Assembly: GCA_001931535.1 (NCBI GenBank)
Contig: CP016211.1
Span: 13,004,377-13,068,376 of the forward strand
Reading direction: 5' to 3'
From: Minicystis rosea
Lineage (GTDB): Bacteria > Myxococcota_A > Polyangia > Polyangiales > Polyangiaceae
DNA: 64,000 nt
Each line of letters starts with the position of its first letter. Within the stretch, counting starts at the first letter, position 1. Below the pieces are notes generated by a model that was not told the DNA's origin, ran no database searches, and saw only the letters and a program-made list of their open reading frames with translations. Below, in pieces: positions 16,245 through 28,019 of this stretch. Made by a program: the position numbers and the translations under genes.

Positions 16245-18236
16245 ATGCTGCGTCTCTGCGAACCGAGCAAGGCGCTCATCGATCGCTTCCACGCAGGCGA
16301 TCTCGACGCGCACTCCATCGACGAGCACCCGGTGCTGGCGCGCTGGTCGCGCGCGGCCGCGGCCGGCCTGCGCGCCGACGCGGCGGCCTTCGTCGAAGGC
16401 ACGAGCGACCTCGATCTGGCGACGCGGCGCGATCGCCTCGAAGCCGTCTTCCGCGAGGAGACACCGCTGCTCGCGCCCATCGCCGAGGAGCTCTCGGCGA
16501 GCAGCCTCGTGGCCCTCGTCGTCGATCCCGAAGGCATCATCCTCCATGCGCGCGGCGGCGGCGCGTTCGTGGGCGACGCCGCGCGCGTGCGCCTCGTCCC
16601 CGGCGCGCGCTGGAGCGAGGACGCGCGCGGCACCAACGCCATCGGCACCGCGATCGTGGAGCAGCGCCCCGTCGCCGTCGTCGGGCGCGCGCACTACGAG
16701 CAGCGCAACCACGGCCTCTTCTGCTACGCCGCGCCCATCCGCGACGCCTACGGCGACATGGTCGCGGTGCTCGACGTCACCGGCGCCGTCGCGTACGAGA
16801 GCGCCGCCGTCGGCCTCACCGTGCAGGCCGCGGGCGCGGCGCTCGAGCGCGCGCTCCGCCTCGGCGAGTACGCCGTGGCGACGGCGGGTGGGTTCGCCGT
16901 GATCGAGCGCATGCTGCAGCGCGCTTCGTCACCCGCGTTGCTCGTCGAGGCGACCGGAGCAGTGGTGGCCATGAACGGCGCGGCGCGCGTCGTGCTCGGC
17001 GTCGACGATCACCGCACGCTCACCGCCGAGCGCGTCTTCGGCGCCTCGGCCGGCGCCTTGCGCGCGCTCGCGCTCTCGCCCCGTGCGGGCGGCGCGCGCT
17101 TCGAGATCGCGAACAAGCGCTATCGCCTCGAATTCGAGCCCATCGACGGCAGCGGTGGCCGTCACCTCGCGCTCGTCGTCTACCTCGATCCCATCCACGA
17201 CAGCGCCGCCCCCGCGCGCGTCGCGACGATGGGCCAGCAGGCGGCCCGCAGCACACCGGCGCGCGTGTCCATTCATCCCGCGTTCGACGTCGTCATCGGC
17301 ACCGACCCCGACGTCGTCGCCGCCAAGGAGCTGGCCGCGCGCTTCGCGCCCACGCCCTTGCCCATTCTCCTCTTCGCCGAGACCGGCACCGGGAAGGAGC
17401 TGTTCGCGCGCGCCATTCATCAAGCCGGCCCGCGCGCCTCCGGCGCGTTCGTCGCGCTCAACTGCGGTGCGCTCGCGCCGAGCCTCTTGGAGAGCGAGCT
17501 CTTCGGCCACGGCGCCGGCGCCTTCACCGGCGCGCACCGCAGCGGCGCCGACGGCAAGATCGCGGCCGCCGACGGCGGCACGCTCTTCCTCGACGAGGTC
17601 GCCGAGATGCCCGAAGCCTTGCAGGCCGCGCTCCTGCGCGTGCTCGAGGACGGCATCTATTACCGCGTCGGCGAGGCGCGCCCGCGCAAGGCCGACTTCC
17701 GCCTCGTGTGCGCCACCTGCCGCGATCTCCCCGCGCTCCTCGCGGCCGGCCGTTTCCGGCGCGATCTCTTCTATCGCATCCACGGCGCCTGCGTGACCAT
17801 CCCGGCCCTGCGCGCGCGCGGCGATCGCCTCTTCCTCGCGCGCGGCCTCCTCGCGCGCCTCGCGGAGGCCTCGGGGGTCCCGTGCCCGGAGCTCGCCGAC
17901 GATGCGGCCGCGTGGATCACCGCCCACTCGTTCCCCGGCAACGTCCGCGAGCTGAAGAGCGCGCTCGCGCATGCGCTCGTGATGGCCGGCGACACCGGCG
18001 TGATCACGCGCGCCTGCTTCCCCCGCGTCCTCCTCGACGACGTGCGCGCCGACACGAAGCGCCCGCGCGTCGCGCACGACAGCGGCATGGCTCGCACGCG
18101 CGACGCCATCCTCCGCGACGCCGTCGCCGAAGCGCTGCGCGAGACCGGCGGCAACCTCAGCGAAGCCGCCCGCCGCCTCGGCGTCGCACGCAGCACGCTC
18201 TACCGCATGATGCCGCCGCACCCGCGCCGCGGCTGA
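16245..18236 (+). CDS. Sigma-54-dependent activator, AcoR-like, 663 aa
   Basis: This enhancer-binding protein has an N-terminal GAF-type sensor (about 75-215, including WSEDARGTNAIGTAI, typical of AcoR/DhaR proteins). A PAS-like segment follows (about 225-315). The AAA+ domain has Walker A AETGTGKE (378-385), the sigma-54 contact loop GAFTGA (425-430) and Walker B GGTLFLDE (444-451). A Fis-type helix-turn-helix ends the protein (GGNLSEAARRLGVARSTLY). All residues needed for ATP-driven open-complex formation are present. Divergent from the aldehyde dehydrogenase gene, whose -24/-12 promoter it most likely activates in response to an aldehyde, alcohol or acetoin-like signal. Confidence 0.92.
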   Translation: MLRLCEPSKALIDRFHAGDLDAHSIDEHPVLARWSRAAAAGLRADAAAFVEGTSDLDLATRRDRLEAVFREETPLLAPIAEELSASSLVALVVDPEGIILHARGGGAFVGDAARVRLVPGARWSEDARGTNAIGTAIVEQRPVAVVGRAHYEQRNHGLFCYAAPIRDAYGDMVAVLDVTGAVAYESAAVGLTVQAAGAALERALRLGEYAVATAGGFAVIERMLQRASSPALLVEATGAVVAMNGAARVVLGVDDHRTLTAERVFGASAGALRALALSPRAGGARFEIANKRYRLEFEPIDGSGGRHLALVVYLDPIHDSAAPARVATMGQQAARSTPARVSIHPAFDVVIGTDPDVVAAKELAARFAPTPLPILLFAETGTGKELFARAIHQAGPRASGAFVALNCGALAPSLLESELFGHGAGAFTGAHRSGADGKIAAADGGTLFLDEVAEMPEALQAALLRVLEDGIYYRVGEARPRKADFRLVCATCRDLPALLAAGRFRRDLFYRIHGACVTIPALRARGDRLFLARGLLARLAEASGVPCPELADDAAAWITAHSFPGNVRELKSALAHALVMAGDTGVITRACFPRVLLDDVRADTKRPRVAHDSGMARTRDAILRDAVAEALRETGGNLSEAARRLGVARSTLYRMMPPHPRRG

Positions 18237-18346
18237 AGCACGTCTTCATCAAGATCAAGCGCGCGTCGAGGCTCATCCTCCGTGCGCTTCATCATCCCAC
18301 CGACAGGATGGTGAAGCGCACCTCGGCGAAGCTCCGCTCTCGCGGT

Positions 18347-19768
18347 TCAGCCTCGCGGCGAGCGCCGCCGCCTGCGCATCAGCACCGCCGCGGCGATCGC
18401 GCCCAAGCCGAGCGCCGCCTTGCTGTTGCCGGTGCCGGCATCGCCGGCCGTGCGGCACGCGCAGTTGCCTTCCTGCGAGACCGAGGCCGACGGCGTCTCT
18501 TCTTCGTCGTCCGGCGGCGGCGGCTCGTCGACGGCCGTGGCGTTGCCCTTCAGCAGAATGGTTTGCGTCGGCGCGTTGGGATCGTTCGACGTCACCGTGA
18601 TCTGCGCCGTGAACGGGCCCGCGCTCTGCGGCACGAACGACACCGTCGCCTGCAGCGTCTGCCCCGGATCCACCGTCGCGCTCGACTGGAAGAGCGGGAA
18701 CACGCCCGCGTCCGACGATTGCATCGTCGCCGCCACCAGCGCCTCGCCCGCGTTCCAGAGCTGGTACGAGAGGCTCTTGTTGGTGCCGACCTCCACCTCG
18801 CCGAAGTCGAGCACCTGCACGTCGAGCGCCAGATCCGGCAGCGGGAAGTGCACGCGCTGGGCGTCGAAGACCCAATCCGTCTTGGTGATGGGGAACGAGA
18901 TGGGGATGTCGACGATCGGGATCTGCCACTCGTTGCCGAGGAGCGACACGTAGAAGGCGGGGATCAGGTGGATGATGCCGTCGTAATCGACCGTCCCTTC
19001 CGGGTGGATGTCGTATTCGATGCTCGGCCCGTTCTTGTAGATCGCCGACGTCGTCGCGTCCGCCTTCGTCAGCGGCCCGCCCTCGACGCCCGGTCCTTCG
19101 ACCGTGTTGATCACCACCTGGTGGGTCACGTACGTCGCGGCGAGCTCCACCGCGACGTCGAGCTCGAACCCGCCGTCGATGCCCGGGATCGAGCCGCCGA
19201 CGATGTCACCGATGCTCACCTGCGCGATCTGCTGCGGCGGCGTCTTGCCGCTGATCTTCACCCCGGGGTCGTAGCCCCAGGCGTCGAACACCTGGTCGGC
19301 CTTCACCTGCAGATCGAACTGCGGGATGTACGGGAGGTCGCCCACCCACGAATAGTCCTTCCCCAGCACGGAGATGGTGATCTTCCCCTGCGCGCCGAAA
19401 TCGGCTCCGTAGTGGAAGCCGAAGTGGCCGCCTTCCTTCCGCCCGGGCGCGGCCAGCGTCATCGCCGTGGGCCACGAATTCATCAGCGAGCCGGCCAGGC
19501 TCACGTACGTATTGGCCCAGACGTCGGCCCAGAGGTGCACTTGCACCGGCGATCCCTGCGGCACCCATCCCGTGTCGAAGCCCCATTGAATGGGCAACGC
19601 GTCGACGCGATCGAAGCTGATGCCACCGACCCCGCACGTGAGCGGTGTGTCGAGGCAGGGCTGGGCGAGCACGTCATAGGCGGCCTCGGCGCGGCTCGAA
19701 GCCAGCGTCGTCACGGCAGCACATGCAAAGGTGGAGAGGGCGGCGAAGAAGGTGAAGCGCGATCGCAT
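18347..19768 (-). CDS. MYXO-CTERM surface protein with an ASH/choice-of-anchor D-like domain, 473 aa
   Basis: A signal peptide (to AEA, about residue 29) leads into a beta-rich domain of about 290 residues of unknown type. Next comes a beta-sandwich at about 325-420 (VLDFGEVEVGTNKSLSYQL and VTSNDPNAPTQTILLKG), the pattern of ASH/choice-of-anchor D domains. A Pro/Asp/Glu linker and the C-terminal NCACRTAG, a hydrophobic ALGLGAIAAAVL and RRRRR complete it. This matches the MYXO-CTERM sorting tail, in which a Cys-containing motif precedes a membrane helix and Arg cluster. The protein is expected at the outer surface. Confidence 0.88.
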   Translation of the reverse strand: MRSRFTFFAALSTFACAAVTTLASSRAEAAYDVLAQPCLDTPLTCGVGGISFDRVDALPIQWGFDTGWVPQGSPVQVHLWADVWANTYVSLAGSLMNSWPTAMTLAAPGRKEGGHFGFHYGADFGAQGKITISVLGKDYSWVGDLPYIPQFDLQVKADQVFDAWGYDPGVKISGKTPPQQIAQVSIGDIVGGSIPGIDGGFELDVAVELAATYVTHQVVINTVEGPGVEGGPLTKADATTSAIYKNGPSIEYDIHPEGTVDYDGIIHLIPAFYVSLLGNEWQIPIVDIPISFPITKTDWVFDAQRVHFPLPDLALDVQVLDFGEVEVGTNKSLSYQLWNAGEALVAATMQSSDAGVFPLFQSSATVDPGQTLQATVSFVPQSAGPFTAQITVTSNDPNAPTQTILLKGNATAVDEPPPPDDEEETPSASVSQEGNCACRTAGDAGTGNSKAALGLGAIAAAVLMRRRRRSPRG

Positions 19769-19926
19769 GGGTGCGGGCTCGCATTATCGCCGAGGCCGGC
19801 CGTGCCGTTCCACACATTCATTCATCCCCACGCAAAGTTGCGCGGTGCGGCGGGGGTATGGGGCGTCGCTCCGTCGCAACGTTGCGCGGTGAGCGCGAAG
19901 CGCCGACGTGCGGCCATGTGTGGCCG

Positions 19927-21168
19927 TTAGCGCATCCCGACGAACACCCCGATGGCCACCCCGACCAGCGCCGCCACGACCGCGACCACCGTCCAGACAT
20001 AGGCCGCCCGCGGCTGCGCCCCCGAAACGGCCATCGGCCCATCCCCGAGGGGCGCCTGCTTCGGCGGCCGCACCGTCGCGATCTCGCGCCCTCCGCTCTG
20101 GGGCTGCGGCATTTCGCGGCGCTCGCGCGCGGCCAGGGCTTCGACCTCGTCGGCCCGCAGCGTCCGGGCTTGGCCGAGGGTCTGTTGCTCCACGTGCAGA
20201 TCGGTGTCGACCTGCCCGAGCTCCTCCGGATTGTCCACGGCCTGCGGTGTGATCACGAGCGGCTGATCCCGCGCCGTCGCGATGGCCTCCGCCAGCGCGC
20301 GCGCCGAGCCGTAGCGATCGGCCGGATCCTTCGCCAGCGCCCGGAGGATCACCACCTCGAGGGCCGGCGTGATCGACGCATTGGGCCGCACCTTGCGGGG
20401 TGACGGCGGCGCCTCGCTGAGGTGCGCCGACATGATGCCAATCGCGTTCCGCCCCTGAAAAGGCACCTCGCCGACGGCCATCTCGTAGAGCATCACCCCG
20501 GCGGCATAGAGATCGGCGCGCGCGTCGACCTCGTCCCCGCGCGCCATCTCCGGGGCCATGTACTCGGGCGTCCCGAAGATCATCCCTTGCTCGGTGAGCC
20601 CAGTGCTCATCTGCCCGCCGTGGAGCACCTTGCCGAGCCCGAAGTCCACCACCTTCACCCGGAGCCCCCGCGCGCTCGACGGTGGCTTGGTCTCGCCGGG
20701 CGGCCGCTCGATGAGCACGTTCGCGGGCTTGAGATCACGATGAATGATGCCGCCCGCGTGGGCCACGCCGAGCGCGGCCGCGACCTGCAACGTGATCTCG
20801 ATGGCCACGTCGAGGTGCAGCGGCCGCTCCGCTTCGAGCAGCGCTTCCAGCGAGCAGCCGGTGACGTGCTCGAGCGCCATCATCAAGAGGCCGTCCTCCT
20901 CGAAGAAGTCGAGCAGCTTGACGATGTGCTCCCCTTCGAGCTTCCGGAGGATGGCCGCCTCGCGGTGAAATCGCCGCGCGATCTGCGGGTTCCCCGAGAG
21001 GTGCCGGTGAATCACCTTGAGCGCCACCGGCCCGCCCGCGGGCTCGCGCTGCGCCAGGTAAACGTTGCTCTGCGCGCCCTCGCCGATCACCGAGACGATG
21101 CGATAGCGCGACGCCACCACCTTGCCGGCCGGCAAGTGCCGATAGCGCGTCGGCTCCGCGTCGCTCAC
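19927..21168 (-). CDS. Membrane-anchored Ser/Thr protein kinase, 413 aa
   Basis: This is a complete Hanks-type kinase domain (about 22-285). It has the glycine-rich loop GEGAQSNVY (29-37), catalytic K51, HRDLKPAN (143-150), DFG (175-177) and GTPEYMAPE. A Gln/Pro-rich juxtamembrane stretch of about 90 residues precedes one C-terminal membrane helix (YVWTVVAVVAALVGVAIGV) that ends the protein, leaving almost nothing outside. The kinase is therefore cytoplasmic and tail-anchored, with no sensor domain of its own. Its ATG overlaps the stop of the LysM gene by four bases (ATGA), so a signal from that protein is possible. Confidence 0.93.
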   Translation of the reverse strand: MSDAEPTRYRHLPAGKVVASRYRIVSVIGEGAQSNVYLAQREPAGGPVALKVIHRHLSGNPQIARRFHREAAILRKLEGEHIVKLLDFFEEDGLLMMALEHVTGCSLEALLEAERPLHLDVAIEITLQVAAALGVAHAGGIIHRDLKPANVLIERPPGETKPPSSARGLRVKVVDFGLGKVLHGGQMSTGLTEQGMIFGTPEYMAPEMARGDEVDARADLYAAGVMLYEMAVGEVPFQGRNAIGIMSAHLSEAPPSPRKVRPNASITPALEVVILRALAKDPADRYGSARALAEAIATARDQPLVITPQAVDNPEELGQVDTDLHVEQQTLGQARTLRADEVEALAARERREMPQPQSGGREIATVRPPKQAPLGDGPMAVSGAQPRAAYVWTVVAVVAALVGVAIGVFVGMR

Positions 21169-22222
21169 CGGAGACCGCCTCGCCCGCGCCTCGGCGACGT
21201 GCCCGGCTCGGCCGGGTGCAGGATCGATCCCGGAATGGGCTTGTTCGCCGTCGCGGGAATCACCGGCGCCACGATGGGCGAATCATCCGGCGGCGCCGGC
21301 CGGATCCCCGCCGCGCTCGTGCACGCCCGCAGGATCTTCGGCGACAGCTCGACCGGATCGAGCACCGCCGTCGGATCCGCCGTGCGCCACGCCGTGCACG
21401 CCGTCTCCGCGAGCCCCTCCGAATCGAGCGCCACGTACGCTTCCGTCAGCGCCCGTTGAATCGAGGCCACCTCCGGTCGCGACAAGTCGCCATAACCCAG
21501 CATGCGATTGCCGCGCGACACCGCATCGACCCAGCGCCCCGCGCGCACGTCGCCCGCGAGCAGCGGCAGCTCGGCCTCGGCGCGTCGCTGCGCCTCGCGT
21601 GCTTTCCCTTCGGCCTCGGCGCGCACGAGCGCGCCCGCGCTCGCCGCTTCGGCCTTTCCTTCGGGCGTGAGCGGCAGCTCGGTGAGCGGCACCAGCACCA
21701 CGTCCCCGCGCCGCACCGGCTCACCCTTCTTGTGGTTGTACCCGTCGAGCATCCACGCCTTGTCGCGCTGGCCCAGGAACCGATAGGCAATCGTCAGCAG
21801 CGAATCGTTGTTGCCCGCCACGTACCGCAGGTTGAACGGAACGATTAGCTCCTGCCCATCGGCCGGCGCGATCCACGGCATGGCCCCATTGGACATGGCC
21901 AGCACTTCCCCGCGCCGCTCGTCCCCGAGGAGCTGCGCGGCGAGCCCCGCCCACGTCTCCCCGCGCTCACCCGATGATGCCCGACCGCCGGCACCTCGAG
22001 CCGCATCCCCGCCACGATGGGAATCCCCCCGCCGGCGTCCAGCCCATTGGCCGCCACGAGGATCTGCTCCATCTGCACCCGCCCATACGTCCGCTCCGCG
22101 ATCGCGGCGAGCGTCTCGCCCTTCTTCACGACATGCGGAAACGCAGCAGCATCATGCCCCGCGAGCGCGATCGCGAGCGCAGCGATCAGCAGGGCAGGGC
22201 GGCGGAGAGCACGGAGCGACAC
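21165..22222 (-). pseudogene. LysM-repeat exported protein, reading frame broken by one missing base
   Basis: The start at 22222 gives a signal peptide and LysM 1 (HVVKKGETLAAIAERTYG). The frame then runs HHRV and leaves the LysM pattern. Adding one G (GTGAG to GTGGAG, near 21968) restores HHRVERGETWAGLAAQLLG, a canonical second LysM. A third (LRYVAGNNDSLLTIAYRF) and a helical C-terminal region with VSRGNRMLGYGDLSRPEVA follow. The restored product of about 352 residues would bind peptidoglycan. The downstream part is in good codon use and its stop overlaps the kinase start. A sequencing error, a recent mutation or recoding are all possible. Confidence 0.8.
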
Positions 22223-22388
22223 GCGCGCGAGGGTAGCACGGGGCGGCTCTCCGATCGCCGCGCCCGTGCGTGCAGCCTCTCACTCGAGCGGTCGCTGCTC
22301 CATCACCGCGGCACGCTCTGTCCGATGACGGCTGCGCGCCCCGCACGCTCGCTCTCGCCTCGGTCGTCGGACAGGGCCATTACGCCGC

Positions 22389-22979
22389 TCACCAACACGT
22401 ATTGTTCGGCTCGAACCGCGTATAGAAATTGTTGCCGTAATTGCTGTCCCAATACCCGTGGGACTCGGCCGCGACCTCGATGTCCCAGGCGTTCTCCTGC
22501 CCATTCTGGTCCCAGCCCCAGTAAAACAGGCTCTGCTCCACCGCGTTCATGCCGCTGCAGATCCATTGCCCGCTCGAGTACTCCGGGTACGTCAGCCCAT
22601 CGCACACCGACGGGTTCTGCGCATAATTGGGCACGCACCACACGCACGCGCGAGGGCCCGAGTCGAGGTACACGTAAGCATCGTTGTTGGTGCCGGCGCT
22701 CGCCGCGACGAACTCGTCGTTGCCATTGATCTTGATGTAGAAGTTGATCTCGTTGTCCGGGTAAGAGCCCCGCAGGTAGCCGTCATAGGCAATGGTCAGC
22801 CCGACGTGCTTGTCCCAAACATCGATGTTGCGGCGAATCACCTCGAAGGGACCGGTCGTGTGGGTCTCGGTGTAGCTGCAGATCGGGTAGCTGGGCGGGT
22901 AGTTCGAAGCTTCGCTGGTTCCGGACACGAGGCCGGCGGCGAGGGCGATCGAGGCGAAGAGCGCGGGCTTGATCTTCAT
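22389..22979 (-). CDS. Small secreted protein, Tyr/Asn/Trp-rich, 196 aa
   Basis: The ATG at 22979 follows a GGAGA ribosome binding site and gives a signal peptide (to SEA, about residue 27). The mature protein contains YPICSYTETHTTGPF, then NFYIKINGNDEFVAASAG and WICSGMNAVEQSLFYWGWD, with several Cys residues that could form disulfides. No family is recognised. Composition (Asn, Tyr, Trp) is typical of small secreted proteins of myxobacteria. It is divergent from the SUMF1-type gene. Confidence 0.75.
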   Translation of the reverse strand: MKIKPALFASIALAAGLVSGTSEASNYPPSYPICSYTETHTTGPFEVIRRNIDVWDKHVGLTIAYDGYLRGSYPDNEINFYIKINGNDEFVAASAGTNNDAYVYLDSGPRACVWCVPNYAQNPSVCDGLTYPEYSSGQWICSGMNAVEQSLFYWGWDQNGQENAWDIEVAAESHGYWDSNYGNNFYTRFEPNNTCW

Positions 22980-23362
22980 GGTGGGTCTCCGGCCGCCGCC
23001 CTCAGCAGACCTCGTGCCACGCACCGGAGCGCCTTGGATCACCGCTGCTTTCTCGACTGCGACACGCGCGCCCCAGGCACGTCCCCTCCGTGGCAGGCCC
23101 GATGTCGCGTAGATCTCGCCGGTGCGACGCGCCTGTCGCACGCGGACCGTCCAGCCCGCGAGGCCTGCGACAGCGCGCGGGCACCTTGGAGCCTATCCCT
23201 GTAGACCGCCCTCGCGCCTCGGCGAGCTCACGTCTTCTTGGCAGGCTCGGTCCGGTCTACCGGGATGGGCTCCGAGCGATCCCGCGGAGTTACCCGCGCC
23301 GCCCGGGCCGCGAAAACACGCTGTATTTGGCCCATTTCGCGGCCGCGTACGATCCTCTCCCC
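22980..23362. other. Divergent intergenic region
   Basis: This 383-bp spacer should hold promoters for both flanking genes. The only clear structure is a perfect inverted repeat GTGCGAC-N6-GTCGCAC at 23122-23141. No -10/-35 or -24/-12 pair is convincing. Confidence 0.4.
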
Positions 23363-24324
23363 GTGCGCGCTTGGTGGTGGCTGGTGGGGGCGGGAACGTC
23401 GATGGCAGCGCTGGGGTGCGCGGAGAGCAATGCCGCCCCGCATCCGAACAAGGCGCAGGTGGTGGCGCCGCCGGCCCCGCCGAACCGCTGCGCGAGCAGC
23501 CATTGTGCATCCATCGAGCGTTGCGACGAAGGCACCGGACAATGCGTTCCGGCGTGCTCGGCGGGGGAGGTCTACATCCCCCGACGGGGCCCGACGGCTT
23601 CGTCATGGGCAAAGGCTACATGGTCGGTCTCAAGGGTGGTGACGTCGGCAAAGGCCATAAAGAAGGCAGCGACCGGCCCCACAGAGTGGTTTTGACCAAA
23701 CCCTTTTGCATGGATGAGACCGAGGTCACCGTCCTCGCCTACAAGGCCTGTGTCGACGCGGGCGCGTGCGTGCCGCCCAAGATCTTCGAGGTGCGGGCCA
23801 ATTACCCGAAGAAGCTCGATCACCCGGTCAACGAGGTCTCCTGGCCCAAAGCGAAGACGTATTGCGAGGCCCAGCACAAGTCGTTGCCGACCGAGGCTCA
23901 ATGGGAGTGGGCCGCGACGGGCGGTGACGGACGCCGCTTTCCTTGGGGCAACGAGCCGCCCACGTGCGAATGGGCCGATTACACGATTGGCAATCTCGTC
24001 TCGCCCGGCGGCGACTCCGGATGTCACGGCGGCGGCTCTTCTCCGGTGAAGGCGCACCCCAAAGGCAACAAGGTCTGGCCCGCGGGGGCCCTCTTCGATC
24101 TCGCCGGCAACGTCTGGGAATGGTGCCTCGACAGTTACAAGCCCTACGACGAGGGCGACGCCGTCGATCCCTTGGTGAACGACCCCACCAAGCTCGTTCA
24201 CGTGGTGCGCGGCGGGGGGTGGAACCGATCGGTGCGCGGCATTCAGGCAGCCTTCCGCGGCGCGGCCGTCGAATCGTACGAGGTCGGCGCCCTCGGCTTC
24301 CGATGCGTGCGCAACCCGACGTGA
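23363..24324 (+). pseudogene. SUMF1/FGE-type lipoprotein, frame broken in a C-run
   Basis: A GTG at 23363 begins a lipoprotein signal (SMAALGC) and a short Cys-rich segment (CASSHCASIERCDEGTGQC). The frame is lost at a run of five C (23578-23582). One more C would join GEVYIP to PTGPDGFVMGKGY and the rest of a formylglycine-generating-enzyme-like domain. That domain shows MDETEVTVLAYKACVDAG, VNEVSWPKAKTYCEAQ, LPTEAQWEWAATGG, FPWGNE, GNVWEWCLDSY and GALGFRCVRN. The restored protein is about 320 residues. Lipoproteins of this kind are common in myxobacteria and need not make formylglycine. Phase variation, mutation or sequencing error could explain the break. Confidence 0.8.
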
Positions 24325-24448
24325 GCCTCGCCTCGCAGAATCGCAGCGGCCGTTTTCACGATTGCGATGCGGGGCACCGGCCCCCTGCTTCAAATATCCA
24401 AAATCACTTGAGATTGTCCTGGCCCGAAGGCTGCATTGACGAATCCCC

Positions 24449-24719
24449 GAAGCGCCTGTGGACGGGTCCCCCCCACCGTCGAGCGGGCGCTTCGCTATTT
24501 TGTAGAAGCGCCTGTGACGGTATCCCCCCACCGTCGACGGGCGCTTCCCTTTTTGTAGAGGCGCCTGTGACGGTATCCCCCCCACCGTCGAGCGGGCGCC
24601 TCGCTATTTTGTAGAAGCGCCTGTGACGGTATCCCCCCACCGTCGACGGGCGCTTCCCTTTTTGTAGAGGCGCCTGTGATGGTATCCCCCCCACCGTCGT
24701 GCGGGCGCCTCGCTATTTT
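24449..24719. repeat. Five tandem hairpin units, alternating 56/53 bp, with paired stem changes
   Basis: Units begin at 24449, 24505, 24558, 24614 and 24667. Each has an outer stem GARGCGCC/GGCGCYTC, an inner stem GACGGT/ACCGTC around a C-run loop, and a T-rich tail (GCTATTTTG or CCTTTTTG). Units 1, 2 and 4 carry GAAGCGCC with GGCGCTTC; units 3 and 5 carry GAGGCGCC with GGCGCCTC. The A-T pair has thus become G-C on both sides at once. In unit 5 the inner stem has a U-G wobble. The array fills the gap between two convergent genes, consistent with multiple terminators, though five copies is excessive. Confidence 0.9.
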
Positions 24720-24761
24720 GTCGCTCCGATCATGCGCCGCCGTGACGTGGAGACGCGGGCT

Positions 24762-25631
24762 TCATCGGCCTCGCAAATGGGCACGCGCGAGCGCGTGACC
24801 GCGCCGGAGCACGCGGCGCCAAGCCTCCGCGTCGTCGCGCGGCTCGCCCGCGAGCAGCGCGGATAGCATCCCCGCCGTGAAAGCATCTCCGGCGCCCAGC
24901 GCTGGGCCCTGTATGGGGCGGCCGCCCTTTGCGGTCACCTCGCCGAAAGGCCCGAAGGCGCGCGCCGGCCCGGCGCCCGCCGTCGTCACCAGCACCGCCC
25001 GCCGCCGGAGGTGGGCTCGAAGCGCGGTGTCCGCGTCCAATCCGAGCACCGCCACATCTTCGGCGCTCGCCTTCACCACGTCGGCCTCTCGGATCACCTC
25101 GAGGGCCGCCGCTCCATCCCGGCCGCGCCACACGCGCGGCCGCGCGTTCACATCCACGACCACGCAAGCACCTCGCCGGCGCGCGCTTCGCGCCGCCGCG
25201 CGAAAGACCGCGGCGTGCGCGGCCAAAGGCATCACGCCGGTGAGCAGGAGCGCCCGCGCGCGGAGGGCTCTCGGCCATCGCGGCGCGGGCTCGTCCACCG
25301 CGCGATAACCCACGAAGCGCGAGCCCATGGCCCCATGCTCGGCGAACAACACCGCCGTTCGCGCCAAGGCCCTTTGCACGAAGCGCACGTCCACGCCCGC
25401 CGATTGCACCCTTTGCACGAGCGCTTCCCCCAAAGCCTCGTCCCCCACCACCGCCGAGAGGGCCACGCGCAAACCATGCTTCGCGAGGCCCAAGGCCACG
25501 TTCACGGCCGCGCCGCCCGGACGCATCGAGAGCGCTTCGGCCGTCGCGAAGGGCACGCCCTCCGGCGTGTGGAGATCCCAGAGCGCTTCACCCATGCAGA
25601 GGACATCGAAGGAAGGCTCGGGCGACGTCAT
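24762..25631 (-). CDS. PfkB-family carbohydrate kinase, 289 aa
   Basis: This is a ribokinase-fold sugar kinase. The N-terminal GEALWDLHTPEG and the RPGGAAVNVALGLAKHG segment (PfkB signature 1) are present. The C-terminal signature 2 reads GPALGAGDAFTAG, with the catalytic Asp kept but the usual D-T-T before it changed. KASAEDVAVLG and LVTTAGAGP fit the fold. Fructokinase or 2-dehydro-3-deoxygluconokinase activities are likely, but the sugar cannot be named. The gene follows prkA on the same strand after 79 bp and is convergent with the SUMF1-type gene across the hairpin array. Confidence 0.88.
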   Translation of the reverse strand: MTSPEPSFDVLCMGEALWDLHTPEGVPFATAEALSMRPGGAAVNVALGLAKHGLRVALSAVVGDEALGEALVQRVQSAGVDVRFVQRALARTAVLFAEHGAMGSRFVGYRAVDEPAPRWPRALRARALLLTGVMPLAAHAAVFRAAARSARRRGACVVVDVNARPRVWRGRDGAAALEVIREADVVKASAEDVAVLGLDADTALRAHLRRRAVLVTTAGAGPARAFGPFGEVTAKGGRPIQGPALGAGDAFTAGMLSALLAGEPRDDAEAWRRVLRRGHALARAHLRGR

Positions 25632-25710
25632 CTCGATCCCACAAAACGACGCTGCGACCGTCGCGCGGGGCGACGATCGCAGTGTCCATCTCAGGCTCGC
25701 CGGTGGGCTT

Positions 25711-27777
<2,067 letters not shown>

Positions 27778-28019
27778 CCTCTTCTTTCGATCGTGCTGCG
27801 GTACCGCCTCGGACCGAGCGTCGCCCGGGCTCCCGAGCTTACACCACGGATCTCGAGGACGCGACCGCCCACGGAGAGAGTTCGACCCACGTGCGCTCCG
27901 TCACGCCGAACGTGTCTTCGTGCCTTCGCCCTGTCATGCGGCGCGCATCACGCCGATCCCGCCCAGCGCGCGCCGCGCCGCGGGCCCCGCCTGCACGCTC
28001 GCGACGAAACTCGCTGGCT

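Noticed and set aside
24404..24694. A 96-codon minus-strand frame through the hairpin array.
   Set aside because: It translates the hairpin repeats only (GGIPSQAPLQKGKRP-like); stems and co-changes indicate a structural, not coding, origin.
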